Assembly: GCA_963668605.1 (NCBI GenBank) | Contig: OY764903.1 | Location: 2,666,001 to 2,730,000 of the forward strand | DNA length: 64,000 nt | Direction: 5' to 3' | Source of the DNA: G963668605 sp963668605 | Lineage (GTDB): Bacteria; Acidobacteriota; Terriglobia; Bryobacterales; Bryobacteraceae | In this document: positions 7,965 through 16,707 of the stretch, one piece after another | How positions within the stretch are numbered: the first letter of the stretch is position 1 | How the letters are laid out: each line of letters opens with the position of its first letter | Program-made: the position numbers and the translations under genes | The notes under the pieces: model-generated | Database searches by the model: none | Seen by the model: the letters and a program-made list of their open reading frames with translations, nothing else | Told to the model about the DNA's origin: nothing

Positions 7965-9236
7965 GTGAAAGTCAGAGCGATTTTCGCCGTCGGGATGTTG
8001 CTAGGCGTCGCGGCGTCCTGCGCCGCAGCCTCCCGCGTGCTCGCCGTGCCGGTCAACGGCATGGTTCATCCGATTACCGAACAGATCCTCAGCCACGCCA
8101 TCGAGCAGGCCAGGCGGGAAGATGCCACGCTGATTCTGCTGCGCATCAACACACCGGGCGGACTCGTCGATGCCACCCGTAAACTGATTGAACAGATCGT
8201 GGCTTCGCCGGTTCCCGTGGCTTCCTATGTGACGCCGAGCGGCGGTCGCGCGGCTTCGGCCGGCTTCTTCCTGCTGCAGGCTGGCGACATCGCCGCCATG
8301 GCGCCGGGCACCAACACAGGCGCGGCTTCGCCAGTGCTGCTGGGCGGACAAATGGATCCGGTCATGAAGCAGAAGATCGAAAACGACGCGGCTGCTTCAT
8401 TGCGCAGCCTGGTCGGCAAGCGCGGCCGTAACGTATCTCTGGCGGAGAAGACCGTGCTAGAGGCGAAGTCGTTCACCGAGAAGGAAGCGCTCGACGCCAA
8501 TCTGATCGAGATCATCGCGGCGGACGAGAACGACCTCTTCCGGCAGATCGGCGGACGCGAGATCACGCGCTTCGACGGGCGCAAGCAGACCCTGAAACTG
8601 GAATCCCCGCAGGTCACCGAATACAGACTGACTCTGCGCGAGAAATTAATATCGAGTATTGCAGACCCGAATATCGCGTTTATGCTTCTGATTCTCGGCG
8701 CGCTCGGGATTTACGTCGAGTTCAGCGCGCCCGGCCTGGTTCTGCCCGGCGTGGCCGGGGGCATTCTCGTGTTGCTTGGCTTTTCGGCGCTGTCGGTGCT
8801 GCCCATCAACTTGACGGGCGTGGCGCTGTTGGTGCTAGCTGTGGCGCTGTTCGTGCTGGAGGCCAAATTCGCTTCGCACGGCATTCTCGGAAGCGGCGGC
8901 GCCGTGGCGATGGTACTGGGCGCGGTAATGCTGGTCGAGGGGCCTCCCGAGATGCGCATACGCTGGTCGACAGCCATCGGCGTCACGCTGCCGTTCGCGC
9001 TGATCACGATGTTTCTGGTGATGCTGGTGATCAAAGCCCGCGCGGCGAAAGTGGTGACGGGAAGCGCCGGGATGCTCGGTTTGACCGGCCGGGCGCAGAC
9101 CAGACTGGCGCCGGACGGCAAGATCTTTGTACGCGGGGAGATCTGGGATGCAACGTGTTCGACGCCGGTCGAAGCGGGCGCGGCCGTGCGCATCACGGCC
9201 GTGGAGGATCTCAAGTTGTTTGTGGAACCACTCTAG
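7965..9236 (+). CDS. NfeD-type membrane-bound serine protease (ClpP class)
   Basis: A 423-aa protein. An N-terminal signal segment is followed by a ClpP/SppA-like protease domain with LLRINTPGGLVDATRKLI and GGRAASAGFF, where the serine of SAG is the expected nucleophile. Several membrane helices follow (about residues 225-340), then a C-terminal NfeD OB-fold domain (GLTGRAQTRLAPDGKIFV...). Long NfeD proteins of this type partner with SPFH/stomatin proteins and cleave the C-terminus of the partner. That partner is the next gene. The start is a GTG without a Shine-Dalgarno sequence, 8 nt downstream of a TATAGT hexamer, so the message may be leaderless; Met11 is an alternative. Confidence 0.9.
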   Translation: MKVRAIFAVGMLLGVAASCAAASRVLAVPVNGMVHPITEQILSHAIEQARREDATLILLRINTPGGLVDATRKLIEQIVASPVPVASYVTPSGGRAASAGFFLLQAGDIAAMAPGTNTGAASPVLLGGQMDPVMKQKIENDAAASLRSLVGKRGRNVSLAEKTVLEAKSFTEKEALDANLIEIIAADENDLFRQIGGREITRFDGRKQTLKLESPQVTEYRLTLREKLISSIADPNIAFMLLILGALGIYVEFSAPGLVLPGVAGGILVLLGFSALSVLPINLTGVALLVLAVALFVLEAKFASHGILGSGGAVAMVLGAVMLVEGPPEMRIRWSTAIGVTLPFALITMFLVMLVIKARAAKVVTGSAGMLGLTGRAQTRLAPDGKIFVRGEIWDATCSTPVEAGAAVRITAVEDLKLFVEPL

Positions 9237-9266
9237 ATCTTTGACTGAGTGATGATATTGCTTTCA

Positions 9267-9356
9267 TGTGGGGCAGGATGGGATCCTGCGACGGGTTGAC
9301 AACCCGCCCGGAGCGCCGGTTGCCAACCGGCGCGCAGCTTGGCAAGCTGCCCCACA
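9267..9356. repeat. 90-bp element of four hairpins closed by a 10-bp inverted repeat
   Basis: TGTGGGGCAG (9267-9276) and CTGCCCCACA (9347-9356) are perfect inverted ends. Between and overlapping them lie four perfect hairpins with 3-nt loops: 9273-9289 (7-bp stem), 9292-9306 (6 bp), 9313-9333 (9 bp) and 9334-9350 (7 bp). Several loop junctions share a GTTG-C/A-CAAC theme. Only one copy is seen in this window. It sits in the short gap between the NfeD-type and slipin genes and would be transcribed if they form an operon. Confidence 0.9.
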
Positions 9357-9410
9357 AAGGAACATATTCCCGCGGTCGAAGACTTGGTGGTGAGGAGTTA
9401 GGAGAAAACC

Positions 9411-10193
9411 ATGTTTCCGTTCGACGTCACGACGATCGCGATACTTATCGTTGTCCTGTACCTGTTGAGTTCCATCAAAATCCTCGCCGAATACGAGCGT
9501 GGAGTGATCTTCCGGCTGGGCCGCGTGCTGGCGGAACCGAAGGGACCGGGTCTGATTCTGGTGTTTGCGCCAATCGACCGGCTTGTGCGGACGTCGCTCC
9601 GCATCGAGGCTATGGAAGTGCCCGCCCAGGATGTGATCACGCGGGATAACGTCAGCGTGAAGGTAAATGCTGTAATCTATTTTCGAGTAATCGTTCCGAA
9701 TAAGGCCGTGCTGGAGGTCACCAATTTCCTCTATGCTACGTCGCAGGTGGCACAGACCACGCTGCGCAGCGTGCTCGGTGAAGTGGAACTCGACGAACTG
9801 CTCAGCCAGCGCGAAAAGCTCAACGTGCGCCTGCAATCCGTGCTCGATCAGCACACCGGCCCGTGGGGCGTCAAGGTCACCATGGTGGAAGTGAAGCAGG
9901 TGGACCTCGCCGAGCAGATGATCCGCGCCATCGCCAAGCAGGCCGAGGCGGAACGCGAGCGGCGTGCGAAGATCATCCATGCCGAGGGCGAATACCTCGC
10001 CGCGGAAAAGCTCGCCATGGCGGCAGAACTGATTCAGAAGCAGCCGGCGGCGATTCAACTGCGCTACCTGCAAACTCTGGTCGAAATCGGAGCTGAAAAG
10101 AACACGACCGTGGTCTTCCCGCTTCCCATCGACCTGATCTCGAGCGTACGCCAGGCGCTTGACACGTTCGCTCGCCCGGCACTCGACAAATAA
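9411..10193 (+). CDS. slipin (SPFH/stomatin-family) protein
   Basis: A 260-aa SPFH protein. One N-terminal membrane hairpin or helix (residues 5-22, IAILIVVLYLLSSIKI) is followed by EYERGVIFRLGRV, the conserved SPFH opening, and RDNVSVKVNAVIYFRV. A long charged helix follows (KQAEAERERRAKIIHAEGEY), which drives oligomerisation. Slipins form membrane rings or rafts and are the usual partners and substrates of NfeD proteases, here encoded just upstream. A GGAG-containing ribosome-binding site lies before the ATG. The unusual feature is the hairpin element in the 174-bp gap between the two genes. Confidence 0.93.
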   Translation: MFPFDVTTIAILIVVLYLLSSIKILAEYERGVIFRLGRVLAEPKGPGLILVFAPIDRLVRTSLRIEAMEVPAQDVITRDNVSVKVNAVIYFRVIVPNKAVLEVTNFLYATSQVAQTTLRSVLGEVELDELLSQREKLNVRLQSVLDQHTGPWGVKVTMVEVKQVDLAEQMIRAIAKQAEAERERRAKIIHAEGEYLAAEKLAMAAELIQKQPAAIQLRYLQTLVEIGAEKNTTVVFPLPIDLISSVRQALDTFARPALDK

Positions 10194-10271
10194 TGGCAAT
10201 AATGTTTCACGTTTTGCCAGTATAATTAAAACATCCCGATCCGCCGATGATACTTTCGAGGAGTAAGTGCC

Positions 10272-11042
10272 TTGAAGCCTCGAGCAGCGGAGCGTTGGGA
10301 AGAGACTTACCCGGATGACCGGCGCGAGGCGGCCGCTCCGGATGAGGAGAGCGAAATGCCCCGGAACGAAGACGGCGAGTTTGAACTGATATTAGGGAAC
10401 AAGCAGCTTCTGACGGTGTTTTTCATCGTCGTGGTGCTGCTCGGCATCTTCGCCACGATGGGCTATATCGTGGGCAGAAGCACAGTTCCGGCCCCCGCCG
10501 AGACGGCCAAGAAAGAGGCTCAGGACCATCCCACGCGGGTTGTCGATCCGACAAAGCCAGAGGAAGCGGCATCCGCCGAAACTGCGAAAACACCCGCTCT
10601 TGGGCCCGGAGAGATCGCCGTTGGCGGCTCGCCGGCCGTTCCTGCGGCGAAGCCCGCGGCAGAGAGCAAGCAGGCCCCGGCGCCCGCAGCAGCTCCCGCT
10701 GTGGAGAAGAAGCAGCAGGAGACTGCGAAGCCTGCCCCAAAAACCGAGGCCGCTAAGCCCGTTGCGGCAAGCAAAGCACCGCCGTCCGGCGCAATGTTCA
10801 TCGAACCAGCCATGGGACAGATGTTTTTGCAGGTAGCCGCCGTCGGCAAGCCGGACGCCGAAATTCTGGTTGGGATTCTACGCAAGAACAGCTTCGCCGG
10901 TGTGATGGCGGCTGGTCCGTCGGAAAAAGAGAAGCTCTATCGCGTGCTGGTCGGCCCGTTGAAGGACCCGGCTGCCGTTTCGAAGACTCGTGCCGATCTC
11001 GAAGCCGCCGGATTCAAGGGCTCGATTCTGCGAAAATATTGA
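10272..11042 (+). CDS. SPOR-domain cell-envelope protein
   Basis: A 256-aa protein in three parts: an acidic cytosolic N-terminus (about 55 residues), one transmembrane helix (QLLTVFFIVVVLLGIFATMG), a periplasmic Ala/Pro/Lys linker of about 100 residues, and a C-terminal SPOR domain (MFLQVAAVGKPDAEILVGIL ... YRVLVGPLKDPAAVSKTRAD). SPOR domains bind glycan strands stripped of stem peptides and target proteins to the division septum. The start is TTG, chosen because CGAGGAG lies 8 nt upstream. It is followed immediately by lipA. Confidence 0.88.
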   Translation: MKPRAAERWEETYPDDRREAAAPDEESEMPRNEDGEFELILGNKQLLTVFFIVVVLLGIFATMGYIVGRSTVPAPAETAKKEAQDHPTRVVDPTKPEEAASAETAKTPALGPGEIAVGGSPAVPAAKPAAESKQAPAPAAAPAVEKKQQETAKPAPKTEAAKPVAASKAPPSGAMFIEPAMGQMFLQVAAVGKPDAEILVGILRKNSFAGVMAAGPSEKEKLYRVLVGPLKDPAAVSKTRADLEAAGFKGSILRKY

Positions 11043-11043
11043 A

Positions 11044-11961
11044 GTGCTCGACAATTTGGTCCAGATCCGGGGCGCCGGACGGCAACGCCTGCCTGAGTGG
11101 CTGCGCAAGGCGGACACGCACAATGAATCCGTACAATCGCTGAAGCGCGGCTTGCGGCAATTGCACCTGCATACCGTCTGCGAATCGGCGCGCTGCCCGA
11201 ACCTGCACGAGTGCTTTCACCGCGGCGCGGCCACGTTCATGATTCTGGGCAACCTGTGTACTCGCGGTTGCGGCTTCTGCTCGGTTCCCAAGGGTTCGCC
11301 CGCGAAACGCGACTTCACTCTCGACCCAGCCGAGCCGGCTCACGTCGCGGACATGGCGCTACGCATGGACCTGCGCTATGTGGTGATCACCAGCGTGAAC
11401 CGCGACGATCTCGAAGACGGCGGCTCCCGGCATTTCGCGGCCACGGTGCGCGCGGTGCGCAGCGCCCTCCCGCGAGCGCGCATCGAGGTGCTCACACCCG
11501 ATTTTTGCGGAAATATGGATGCGGTCCATCGCGTTCTGGACGCCGGCCCGCATGTCTTCAATCACAACATGGAGACTGTGGCCGCGCTCTACGGGCGCGT
11601 GCGCCCACAAGCGGATTACCGCCAGTCGCTGGCCGTGCTCGCGGAAGCCAAACGCTATCGCCCGGCCGTGTTGACGAAATCCGGTTTGATGGCAGGTCTC
11701 GGCGAAACGCCTGCACAGGTTGAGGAATTGCTTGGCGATTTGCTCCGCAGCGGCGCCGATTTCGTCACCATTGGCCAATACCTGCAGCCAACACGGCGCA
11801 ACCTGCCGGTCGCTGAATATGTCGCACCGCGGCAGTTTGACGAGTACCGGCGCTATGGAATGGCTCTCGGATTCCGGGATGTGTTCAGCGGCCCGCTCGT
11901 GCGCAGCTCTTACATGGCGGAGCAGTTGAGCGCCGAGGCCAGCGGGGGGCATCCCGCGTGA
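11044..11961 (+). CDS. lipA: lipoyl synthase
   Basis: A 305-aa radical-SAM enzyme that inserts two sulfurs into octanoyl groups on carrier domains. The auxiliary 4Fe-4S motif C-ESAR-C-PNLHE-C and the radical-SAM motif C-TRG-C-GF-C are intact, and the auxiliary-cluster serine is present in RSSYMAEQ near the C-terminus. I placed the start at GTG 11044, 1 nt after the SPOR gene stop, because the conserved part begins there (LDNLVQIRGAGRQRLPEWLRK is the family start). A GTG at 10990 would overlap the SPOR gene by 53 nt. No lipB is visible. It overlaps lnt by 4 nt. Confidence 0.95.
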   Translation: MLDNLVQIRGAGRQRLPEWLRKADTHNESVQSLKRGLRQLHLHTVCESARCPNLHECFHRGAATFMILGNLCTRGCGFCSVPKGSPAKRDFTLDPAEPAHVADMALRMDLRYVVITSVNRDDLEDGGSRHFAATVRAVRSALPRARIEVLTPDFCGNMDAVHRVLDAGPHVFNHNMETVAALYGRVRPQADYRQSLAVLAEAKRYRPAVLTKSGLMAGLGETPAQVEELLGDLLRSGADFVTIGQYLQPTRRNLPVAEYVAPRQFDEYRRYGMALGFRDVFSGPLVRSSYMAEQLSAEASGGHPA

Positions 11962-13442
11962 ATTGGCTGCTTGCGTTAACAACCGCCGCCCTGCTGATCC
12001 TTTCGGTTCCGCACTTCGACATTGGATTCCTGGCCGCCGTCGCGCTGGCCCCTCTGCTGGTGGCGCTCGGCCGCGAATGGCGTATGTCGCGGCACTTCCT
12101 GCTCGGGTGGCTGGCCGGGTCCGTCTATTGGTGCGGCGTGTGTTACTGGATCCAGGCCGTCCTTCAGGTGGAAGGCGGCCTAGGCGCCGTGGGCGGTTGG
12201 GCTTGTTTCTTCCTGTTCTGCCTCGCGAAGGGATTGCACATGGCAGTCTTCGCAACGCTGGCCGGAATGGTCATGCCGAAGTGGTACGCCGTCCCCGCCG
12301 TGGCCGCGTTGTGGACGGGCATCGAGCGGCTGCATGGCCCGCTCGGCTTCACGTGGTTCCTGCTGGGCAACGCGGGAATCGATATGGAGGTTCCGATGCG
12401 CCTTGCCCCGTGGACGGGCGTCTATGGCCTCTCCTTCTGCTTCGCTTTGATGGGCGCAGCGGTAGCGCTGGTCCTGATGCGCAGACAGCGGCGGGAGATC
12501 GCCTGGCTGGCCGCGCTCCCTGCGCTCTTTCTACTACCCGCGCTGCCGCCGGTGGTGACGGGAGCCGAACAGGCGGTGGTGGTTCAACCCAATATCTCTC
12601 AGACGACGTCGTGGAACCCGGAGACGTTTGAAGCCTTCACCCGGAAACTGGAGTCTCTGTCTCTGTCCGCCGCATTGCGCGCAGGGGACCAGCCCGCACG
12701 CCTGATCCTGTGGCCGGAGATGCCCGCGCCATTGTATTACTATCGGGACGCTGAGCTGCGGGCCTCGGTCGCCACGCTGGCGCGTTTGACACAAGCCAAC
12801 GTATTGCTGGGGACGGTGGGACACATCGCCTCAAACGCACCGACGAATTCCGCCGTCATGGTGGCTCCCAACGGCGAGCCGGCCGGACGCTACAACAAGG
12901 TCCACCTCGTACCGTTCGGTGAGTTCGTTCCGCCTTTTTTCGGCTTCGTCAACAAGATCACGACCGAGGCCGGCGACTTCCAACCCGGCTCGGAGATCGT
13001 GCTGTTCCCCACGAACGGCCATCGAAACGGCGTGTTTATTTGCTATGAATCCGTCTTTCCGGACTACGTGCGCCAGTTCGCCGGGAAGGGCGCGGACGTG
13101 CTGATCAATCTCTCCAACGACGGTTACTTCGCGCGCAGCGGTGCGCGGACGCAGCATCTCAAGATCGCCCGCATGAGGGCAGCCGAAAACCGGCGCTGGC
13201 TGATTCGCGCAACCAACGACGGGATTACCGCAACGGTCGACCCGGCCGGCAGACTGAGCCACTCGATCGAACCGTACATCGCCACGGCGGTGCGCACTCA
13301 GTTTTCCTATGTGAGCGAGAAAACGGCCTACACGCGCTTCGGCGATTGGTTCGCCTGGACCTGTTTGGCACTGGGCATCGTGCTGGCAGGTCTGAGCCAG
13401 GTGCCTTCGTATTCGAGATCGCGGCCCGAATCGCGCCCTTGA
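11958..13442 (+). CDS. lnt: apolipoprotein N-acyltransferase
   Basis: A 494-aa protein that adds the third acyl chain to diacylglyceryl-lipoproteins at the inner membrane. The N-terminal half has six to seven membrane helices, and the periplasmic nitrilase-like domain carries the expected catalytic triad: Glu254 in WPEMPAP, Lys314 in YNKVHLVPFGEF and Cys362 in CYESVFPD. The GTG start overlaps the lipA stop (GTGA), so SPOR, lipA and lnt look like one transcription unit linking septal peptidoglycan, lipoylation and lipoprotein maturation. It converges on the GH28 gene with a 10-bp gap. Confidence 0.95.
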   Translation: MNWLLALTTAALLILSVPHFDIGFLAAVALAPLLVALGREWRMSRHFLLGWLAGSVYWCGVCYWIQAVLQVEGGLGAVGGWACFFLFCLAKGLHMAVFATLAGMVMPKWYAVPAVAALWTGIERLHGPLGFTWFLLGNAGIDMEVPMRLAPWTGVYGLSFCFALMGAAVALVLMRRQRREIAWLAALPALFLLPALPPVVTGAEQAVVVQPNISQTTSWNPETFEAFTRKLESLSLSAALRAGDQPARLILWPEMPAPLYYYRDAELRASVATLARLTQANVLLGTVGHIASNAPTNSAVMVAPNGEPAGRYNKVHLVPFGEFVPPFFGFVNKITTEAGDFQPGSEIVLFPTNGHRNGVFICYESVFPDYVRQFAGKGADVLINLSNDGYFARSGARTQHLKIARMRAAENRRWLIRATNDGITATVDPAGRLSHSIEPYIATAVRTQFSYVSEKTAYTRFGDWFAWTCLALGIVLAGLSQVPSYSRSRPESRP

Positions 13443-13452
13443 GCGGCCGAGT

Positions 13453-15075
13453 CTAGCCGCGCGGTTGGCTGACGGCGTACGCCGCCCCGCTCATGTCACT
13501 GCCCGTGAGCACGACTTTGCCGGCCCTGTCCCCTTCAGCGACGACGTACGTTTTCGTGCCGGCCGGTGCGAAACAGCCGCGCAGAAACGCGCGTTGCGTC
13601 TGGATCAGTTTGACGACCGGTTGCCCGCCGGCCACTTCGGCACAGCGCAATCCGTCGATATCGAGACTCTTCACATCGTCGCAAACGATGGCGGGTCGCG
13701 CTTCCGCCGGCGCCGCGCCGATTTCGATGCCGCGCATCCGCAGCCGGTTGACGTGCCGGCAGTAGAAACCGTAAGCGGGCAGACGCCCAAACATGCGCGC
13801 CTCCGGATAGGATTTTTCCACTTCGGGAATCGCACGCTCCACCCACTCCGCCTTGCCGCCCTCTTCGCTGTCGATGCGGATGTTGGAGAGCGTCACGTCG
13901 TCCACTTCGAAGCCCGGCACGCCCGTGATCGAACTCGTGAGAATCGCGCCCGTCGCATGCACGTTGTCAATCATCACGCCACGTAGCGTCCCCGGCCGCC
14001 CATCCGCACGTGGACGCCGGTTGCCGAGGCGCAGGAAGATCGGTGTGCGCACGCGCTGCATGCGAATGTTCGAGATCGTAACGCCTTCGACGTAGCCGCC
14101 ATCCACGCACTCGAGCGCGATACCGGAGATCACGCGAGCCCGCGCGTCGACGTCTTCGTTGAAGATCACCGAGTTGCTGAACGTCACGTTCTCGAAACCG
14201 CCCCGCGTGGCCGTGCCGAACTTCAGACCGTTGCAGCAGCACGTCAGAACGCAGTTGGTGATGGTGATGTTCTTCGACACACGCACCGGGCCGCCGTAGG
14301 GGCTCTCACTCTTCAGGCAGATCGCGTCGTCGCCCGTGTCAATCAGACAATCTGAGATGAAAACGTTTTGGCAACAGGTCGGGTCGATGCCGTCCGTATT
14401 CGGACCGATCACCGGATTCTTGATGTGTATGCCGCGGATGACCACGTTGTCGCACTGGATCGGGCGCAGCGTCCAGCCCGACGCGTTCACGATGCGCACG
14501 TCCTCGATGCGCAGGTTGCGGCAGTTGTAGAACTCAAGCAGCGGCGAGGCGCGGTCGAGCGGCTTCCAGTCGTACGTCGCGACGTCGCGCCAGCTATCTT
14601 CCGGCGGTGGAACGGCGCGCCCGCTTGGAACCCAGAAGGCAGGGCCCTGGCCGTCGATGCAGCCGGGGCCGGCAACACCCACGTTTTCGGCGTCGCGCGC
14701 GAAGATCAGGTGTTTCTGGTTAGCGTCGCCCTTGGCGGGCGGCCCCTCATGCAGCGTGTAGTCTTCCACACGCTTGCTGCCAAGTAGCTTGGCGCCAGCT
14801 TCCAGATAGAGCGTCACGTTGCTCTTCAGGACTACGGTTCCCGAATGGTACGTTCCCGGCGGCATATAGGCCACGCCGCCGCCCGCGGCGTTGCAGGCAT
14901 CAATCGCCTTGTTGATCGCCGCCGTATCAAGCACAGCGCCATCCGCTCTCGCGCCGAAAGTCCGTACATCGAAAACCCTGACGCCGGCGGGGGAAGCCGG
15001 CTGCGCGGCAGCGCGCGCAACGGACGCTCCGGCGATCGCGCCCGGCGCCCATCCCAACAGGTCTCTTCGATCCAT
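13453..15075 (-). CDS. glycoside hydrolase family 28-like exported enzyme
   Basis: A 540-aa right-handed beta-helix protein. The N-terminal signal is followed by VFDVRTFGARADGAVLDTAA, the pectate-lyase-superfamily opening, and then by the GH28 core: NTDGIDPTCCQNV and DTGDDAICLKS, which supply the acidic catalytic Asp residues. The usual G-H-G motif is replaced by CNGLKFGTATRGG, as in many bacterial GH28-like proteins, so plain polygalacturonase activity should not be assumed. Pectin or rhamnogalacturonan breakdown is likely. It lies 11 nt downstream of the SBBP gene on the same strand. Confidence 0.85.
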   Translation of the reverse strand: MDRRDLLGWAPGAIAGASVARAAAQPASPAGVRVFDVRTFGARADGAVLDTAAINKAIDACNAAGGGVAYMPPGTYHSGTVVLKSNVTLYLEAGAKLLGSKRVEDYTLHEGPPAKGDANQKHLIFARDAENVGVAGPGCIDGQGPAFWVPSGRAVPPPEDSWRDVATYDWKPLDRASPLLEFYNCRNLRIEDVRIVNASGWTLRPIQCDNVVIRGIHIKNPVIGPNTDGIDPTCCQNVFISDCLIDTGDDAICLKSESPYGGPVRVSKNITITNCVLTCCCNGLKFGTATRGGFENVTFSNSVIFNEDVDARARVISGIALECVDGGYVEGVTISNIRMQRVRTPIFLRLGNRRPRADGRPGTLRGVMIDNVHATGAILTSSITGVPGFEVDDVTLSNIRIDSEEGGKAEWVERAIPEVEKSYPEARMFGRLPAYGFYCRHVNRLRMRGIEIGAAPAEARPAIVCDDVKSLDIDGLRCAEVAGGQPVVKLIQTQRAFLRGCFAPAGTKTYVVAEGDRAGKVVLTGSDMSGAAYAVSQPRG

Positions 15076-15086
15076 CTCGGTAAGTC

Positions 15087-16595
15087 TTATTTGCTGATTT
15101 TCGTTACGAAGCCCGTCACGAAAGGCGGCTCGGTCTGCTTTGCGGAACCGTCGGTCACCGGAAGATCCGAGGACGTCGTGTAGCCCGACAGATACAAATT
15201 GCCCGCCGCATCCGCCGCCACGTCCGTCGCGACGTCCATATAGTTCCCGCCGAAATAGGTTGAAAACTGCAAGGCACTCTCGCCAGTCGCCGCGGAGTCA
15301 ACCGTCGCCACGAATGCTTCGGCAAAGCCGCTCTTGCGCTTCGTCTGGATGGGCGAACCGGCCAGCGGGAAGTTGTCTGAATAGGTGTAACCGGACACCG
15401 CGAACTTGCCCGCACCGAGCAGGGTGAAGCCATACGGAATGTCGCCATCGCCGCCGCCGAGCAGAGTCGAGTACTGAAGCATTTGCGCGGCCGGCTTGGT
15501 CATATCAAACTTCGAAACAAAGATATCCGCGTTGCCACGGTTCGACCGCTGGAGCGCGTTTGCCGTCGTTGGGAAGTCGGTCGAGAGCGTGTACCCAGCG
15601 AGCCACAGTGCGCCGCTCTCGTCGAAGATCATTTTCTGGGGCACATCGGATCCGTCGCCGCCGAAATAGCTGCCGTAGGCGAAGGCGTCGAGCCCACTCT
15701 TGGTCATATCGATCTTTGCTAGAAACGCATCCGAACTCGAACGCAATTCGGACTGCATGGCGTCACCGGCGATCGGAAAATCGGAAGAAGACGTGTAGCC
15801 GGCCAACCAGATATCGTTCTTCTTATCTACGCCCACGGATGTGGCGATATCAGTACTCGTGCTGCCGAGATAAGAGGCGTAGGTCAGCGACTGCGACTGC
15901 GCTGGATCGATGCGGATCACAAAGGCGTCCCATCCGCCGCGATTTAGCGGCTGAACCCCGGAGCCCATGGCGGTCATGTCGGTGGAGTTGGTGTAACCCG
16001 CCACCACGAACGCGCCCGATGGCTCTATCGCGAGCGCCGTGGGGCGATCGATCGCAGTGCCGCCATAGTAAGAGCTGAATGCCAGCGAGTAATCGCCCGC
16101 CTGCGCCGGATCGACGATTGCGACGAACGCGTCTTCCGAGCCGGCGTTCGCCATGCTGAATGCGTTGCCCGCCATCGGAAAATCGGTCGAAGTGGTGGTG
16201 CCTGTCAGATAGACGCGGCCGCGCGAATCGAGCGCCATGGCCTTCACGCTTTCATCGCCTGTACCGCCGATCCAGGTCCAGTAAAGCAGCGTCGCACGGC
16301 CGTTTGCTTCGGGCCGGTAGCGCGCCAGAAAGATGTCGCTGGCGCCCTTGATGGCATCTTGAAACGGAACGTTGGGACCTGGGAAATCGACAACAGACGA
16401 CGATGATCCCGCCACCCACACGGTCCCATCCTTGGCGACCGCGATGGCCTGTGCGCTTTCCATGGCGGCGCCACCGAGGTAGCTGGACCATGCCAGCGCC
16501 GGGACCGATGGAGCGGATGCATCTTCGGCCAAAGCGGGATAAGCGGCGCAAGCCAGGACGCAGCAGGATAAGACTTTCAAAAATAGCGACTTCAT
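15087..16595 (-). CDS. SBBP-repeat beta-propeller secreted protein
   Basis: A 502-aa secreted protein with a signal peptide (MKSLFLKVLSCCVLACAAYP, cleavage near ALAED). It is followed by about eight repeats of roughly 55 residues built on the pattern S-S/T-Y-x-G-G/S ... A-(x)-D-x-x-G-x-x-W/Y-(x)-x-G-x-T-x-S-x-D-F-P. This is the SBBP (seven-bladed beta-propeller) repeat, common in acidobacteria and planctomycetes. Its role is unknown and may be surface binding. The ATG at 16595 is used because the signal peptide starts there; a longer frame to 16670 lacks one. A TATACT hexamer lies about 15 nt upstream of this ATG. Confidence 0.88.
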   Translation of the reverse strand: MKSLFLKVLSCCVLACAAYPALAEDASAPSVPALAWSSYLGGAAMESAQAIAVAKDGTVWVAGSSSSVVDFPGPNVPFQDAIKGASDIFLARYRPEANGRATLLYWTWIGGTGDESVKAMALDSRGRVYLTGTTTSTDFPMAGNAFSMANAGSEDAFVAIVDPAQAGDYSLAFSSYYGGTAIDRPTALAIEPSGAFVVAGYTNSTDMTAMGSGVQPLNRGGWDAFVIRIDPAQSQSLTYASYLGSTSTDIATSVGVDKKNDIWLAGYTSSSDFPIAGDAMQSELRSSSDAFLAKIDMTKSGLDAFAYGSYFGGDGSDVPQKMIFDESGALWLAGYTLSTDFPTTANALQRSNRGNADIFVSKFDMTKPAAQMLQYSTLLGGGDGDIPYGFTLLGAGKFAVSGYTYSDNFPLAGSPIQTKRKSGFAEAFVATVDSAATGESALQFSTYFGGNYMDVATDVAADAAGNLYLSGYTTSSDLPVTDGSAKQTEPPFVTGFVTKISK

Positions 16596-16707
16596 AGGGG
16601 TTCTGATCGCAGTATAGCGCACCGCAAAAAGCGTCCGCCGCGTTCCCGCTACATCGCCGTGGCCGAACACGATATTATATGATCTTGTTGATTACTTAGG
16701 AGGCCTG

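Noticed and set aside
16596..16707. Cobalamin riboswitch upstream of the corrinoid gene
   Set aside because: The gap is only 112 bp and shows no B12-box-like conserved core or large multi-stem fold.
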